NCBI GenBank assembly: GCA_043809805.1
Contig: JBDROR010000066.1
Span: 1-6,339, forward strand
From: JAQUKH01 sp043809805
GTDB taxonomy: Bacteria > JACRDZ01 > JAQUKH01
Reading direction: 5' to 3'
DNA: 6,339 nucleotides
Under the pieces are notes generated by a model. The model worked only from the letters and a program-made list of their open reading frames with translations, was not told the origin of the DNA and made no database searches. The first letter of the stretch is position 1. The number at the start of each line of letters is the position of its first letter. A program made the translations under genes and the position numbers. This document shows, piece after piece, positions 6,281 to 6,339 of the stretch.

Positions 6281-6314
6281 CCTCCCTTTAGAAAAGGGAG
6301 GTTAGGAGGGATTT
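6281..6314. repeat. GGGAGG-type hairpin repeat after the promoter
   Basis: CCTCCCTTT (6281-6289) pairs perfectly with AAAGGGAGG (6293-6301) around a 3-base loop, and is followed by TTAGGAGGGATTT. From memory, this layout (a CCTCCC hairpin plus a trailing TTAGGAGGG) is common as a dispersed intergenic repeat in many bacterial genomes. It would lie about 10 bases inside the transcript from the promoter at 6234-6262. There is no U-tract directly after the stem, so terminator function is doubtful. Confidence 0.6.
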
Positions 6315-6339
6315 AGAAGAATAGATTTTTATTTAAAAA

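Larger units (their letters stand above)
6190..6339. other. Intergenic region downstream of pyrD
   Basis: The 150 bases after the pyrD stop contain no supported gene. Bases 6190-6233 are AT-rich and hold a 13-base direct repeat with one mismatch (AAATCTGTGTAAT at 6178-6190, AAATCTGTATAAT at 6198-6210). They are followed by the promoter and hairpin repeat listed separately, and an AT-rich tail to the window end. Confidence 0.7.

Noticed and set aside
6304..6309. AGGAGG as a Shine-Dalgarno for a downstream gene
   Set aside because: No ATG, GTG or TTG at a usable distance; the motif is part of the hairpin repeat.

Overview
The window is one strand-uniform stretch of a pyrimidine (UMP) biosynthesis operon. 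It holds the 3' part of carA (glutamine amidotransferase subunit of carbamoyl-phosphate synthetase), complete carB (synthetase subunit), a small DUF6941-like gene of unknown function, pyrK (electron-transfer subunit of dihydroorotate dehydrogenase) and pyrD (class 1B catalytic subunit). The last 150 bases are non-coding and carry a good sigma70-type promoter pointing out of the window. All genes are on the + strand.

The organism is a bacterium with AT-leaning DNA (about 40% GC by eye). Separate carA/carB subunits and a PyrK-PyrD1B pair point to an NAD-linked, probably anaerobic or fermentative lifestyle. Gene style and the abundance of small dispersed palindromes resemble genomes of uncultured candidate phyla such as Omnitrophota, but this placement is a low-confidence impression; no taxonomic marker is present.

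Layout: 1-810 carA (start outside the window); 801-870 a heptamer-based inverted repeat that overlaps the carA stop; 879-4046 carB; 4047-4084 a short spacer with a degenerate repeat-like tract and a Shine-Dalgarno; 4085-4516 DUF6941-like gene; 4491-5255 pyrK, overlapping the previous gene by 26 bases; 5272-6189 pyrD with a GTG start; 6190-6339 spacer with promoter and a GGGAGG-type hairpin repeat.

Function: CarA hydrolyses glutamine and channels ammonia to CarB, which makes carbamoyl phosphate. PyrK (FAD, 2Fe-2S) passes electrons from PyrD (FMN) to NAD+ as dihydroorotate is oxidised to orotate. The DUF6941-like protein has no known role here.

The most notable signal is not a gene. Two 28-bp near-perfect palindromes with the same ends (GTARGGGC...GCCCYTAC) but different 12-bp palindromic cores sit inside the coding sequences of carA (119-146) and pyrK (5028-5055). 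They are translated in two different phases without breaking either frame. Together with the carA/carB heptamer palindrome and the GGGAGG hairpin, at least three unrelated small repeat families have invaded one essential operon in about 6 kb.
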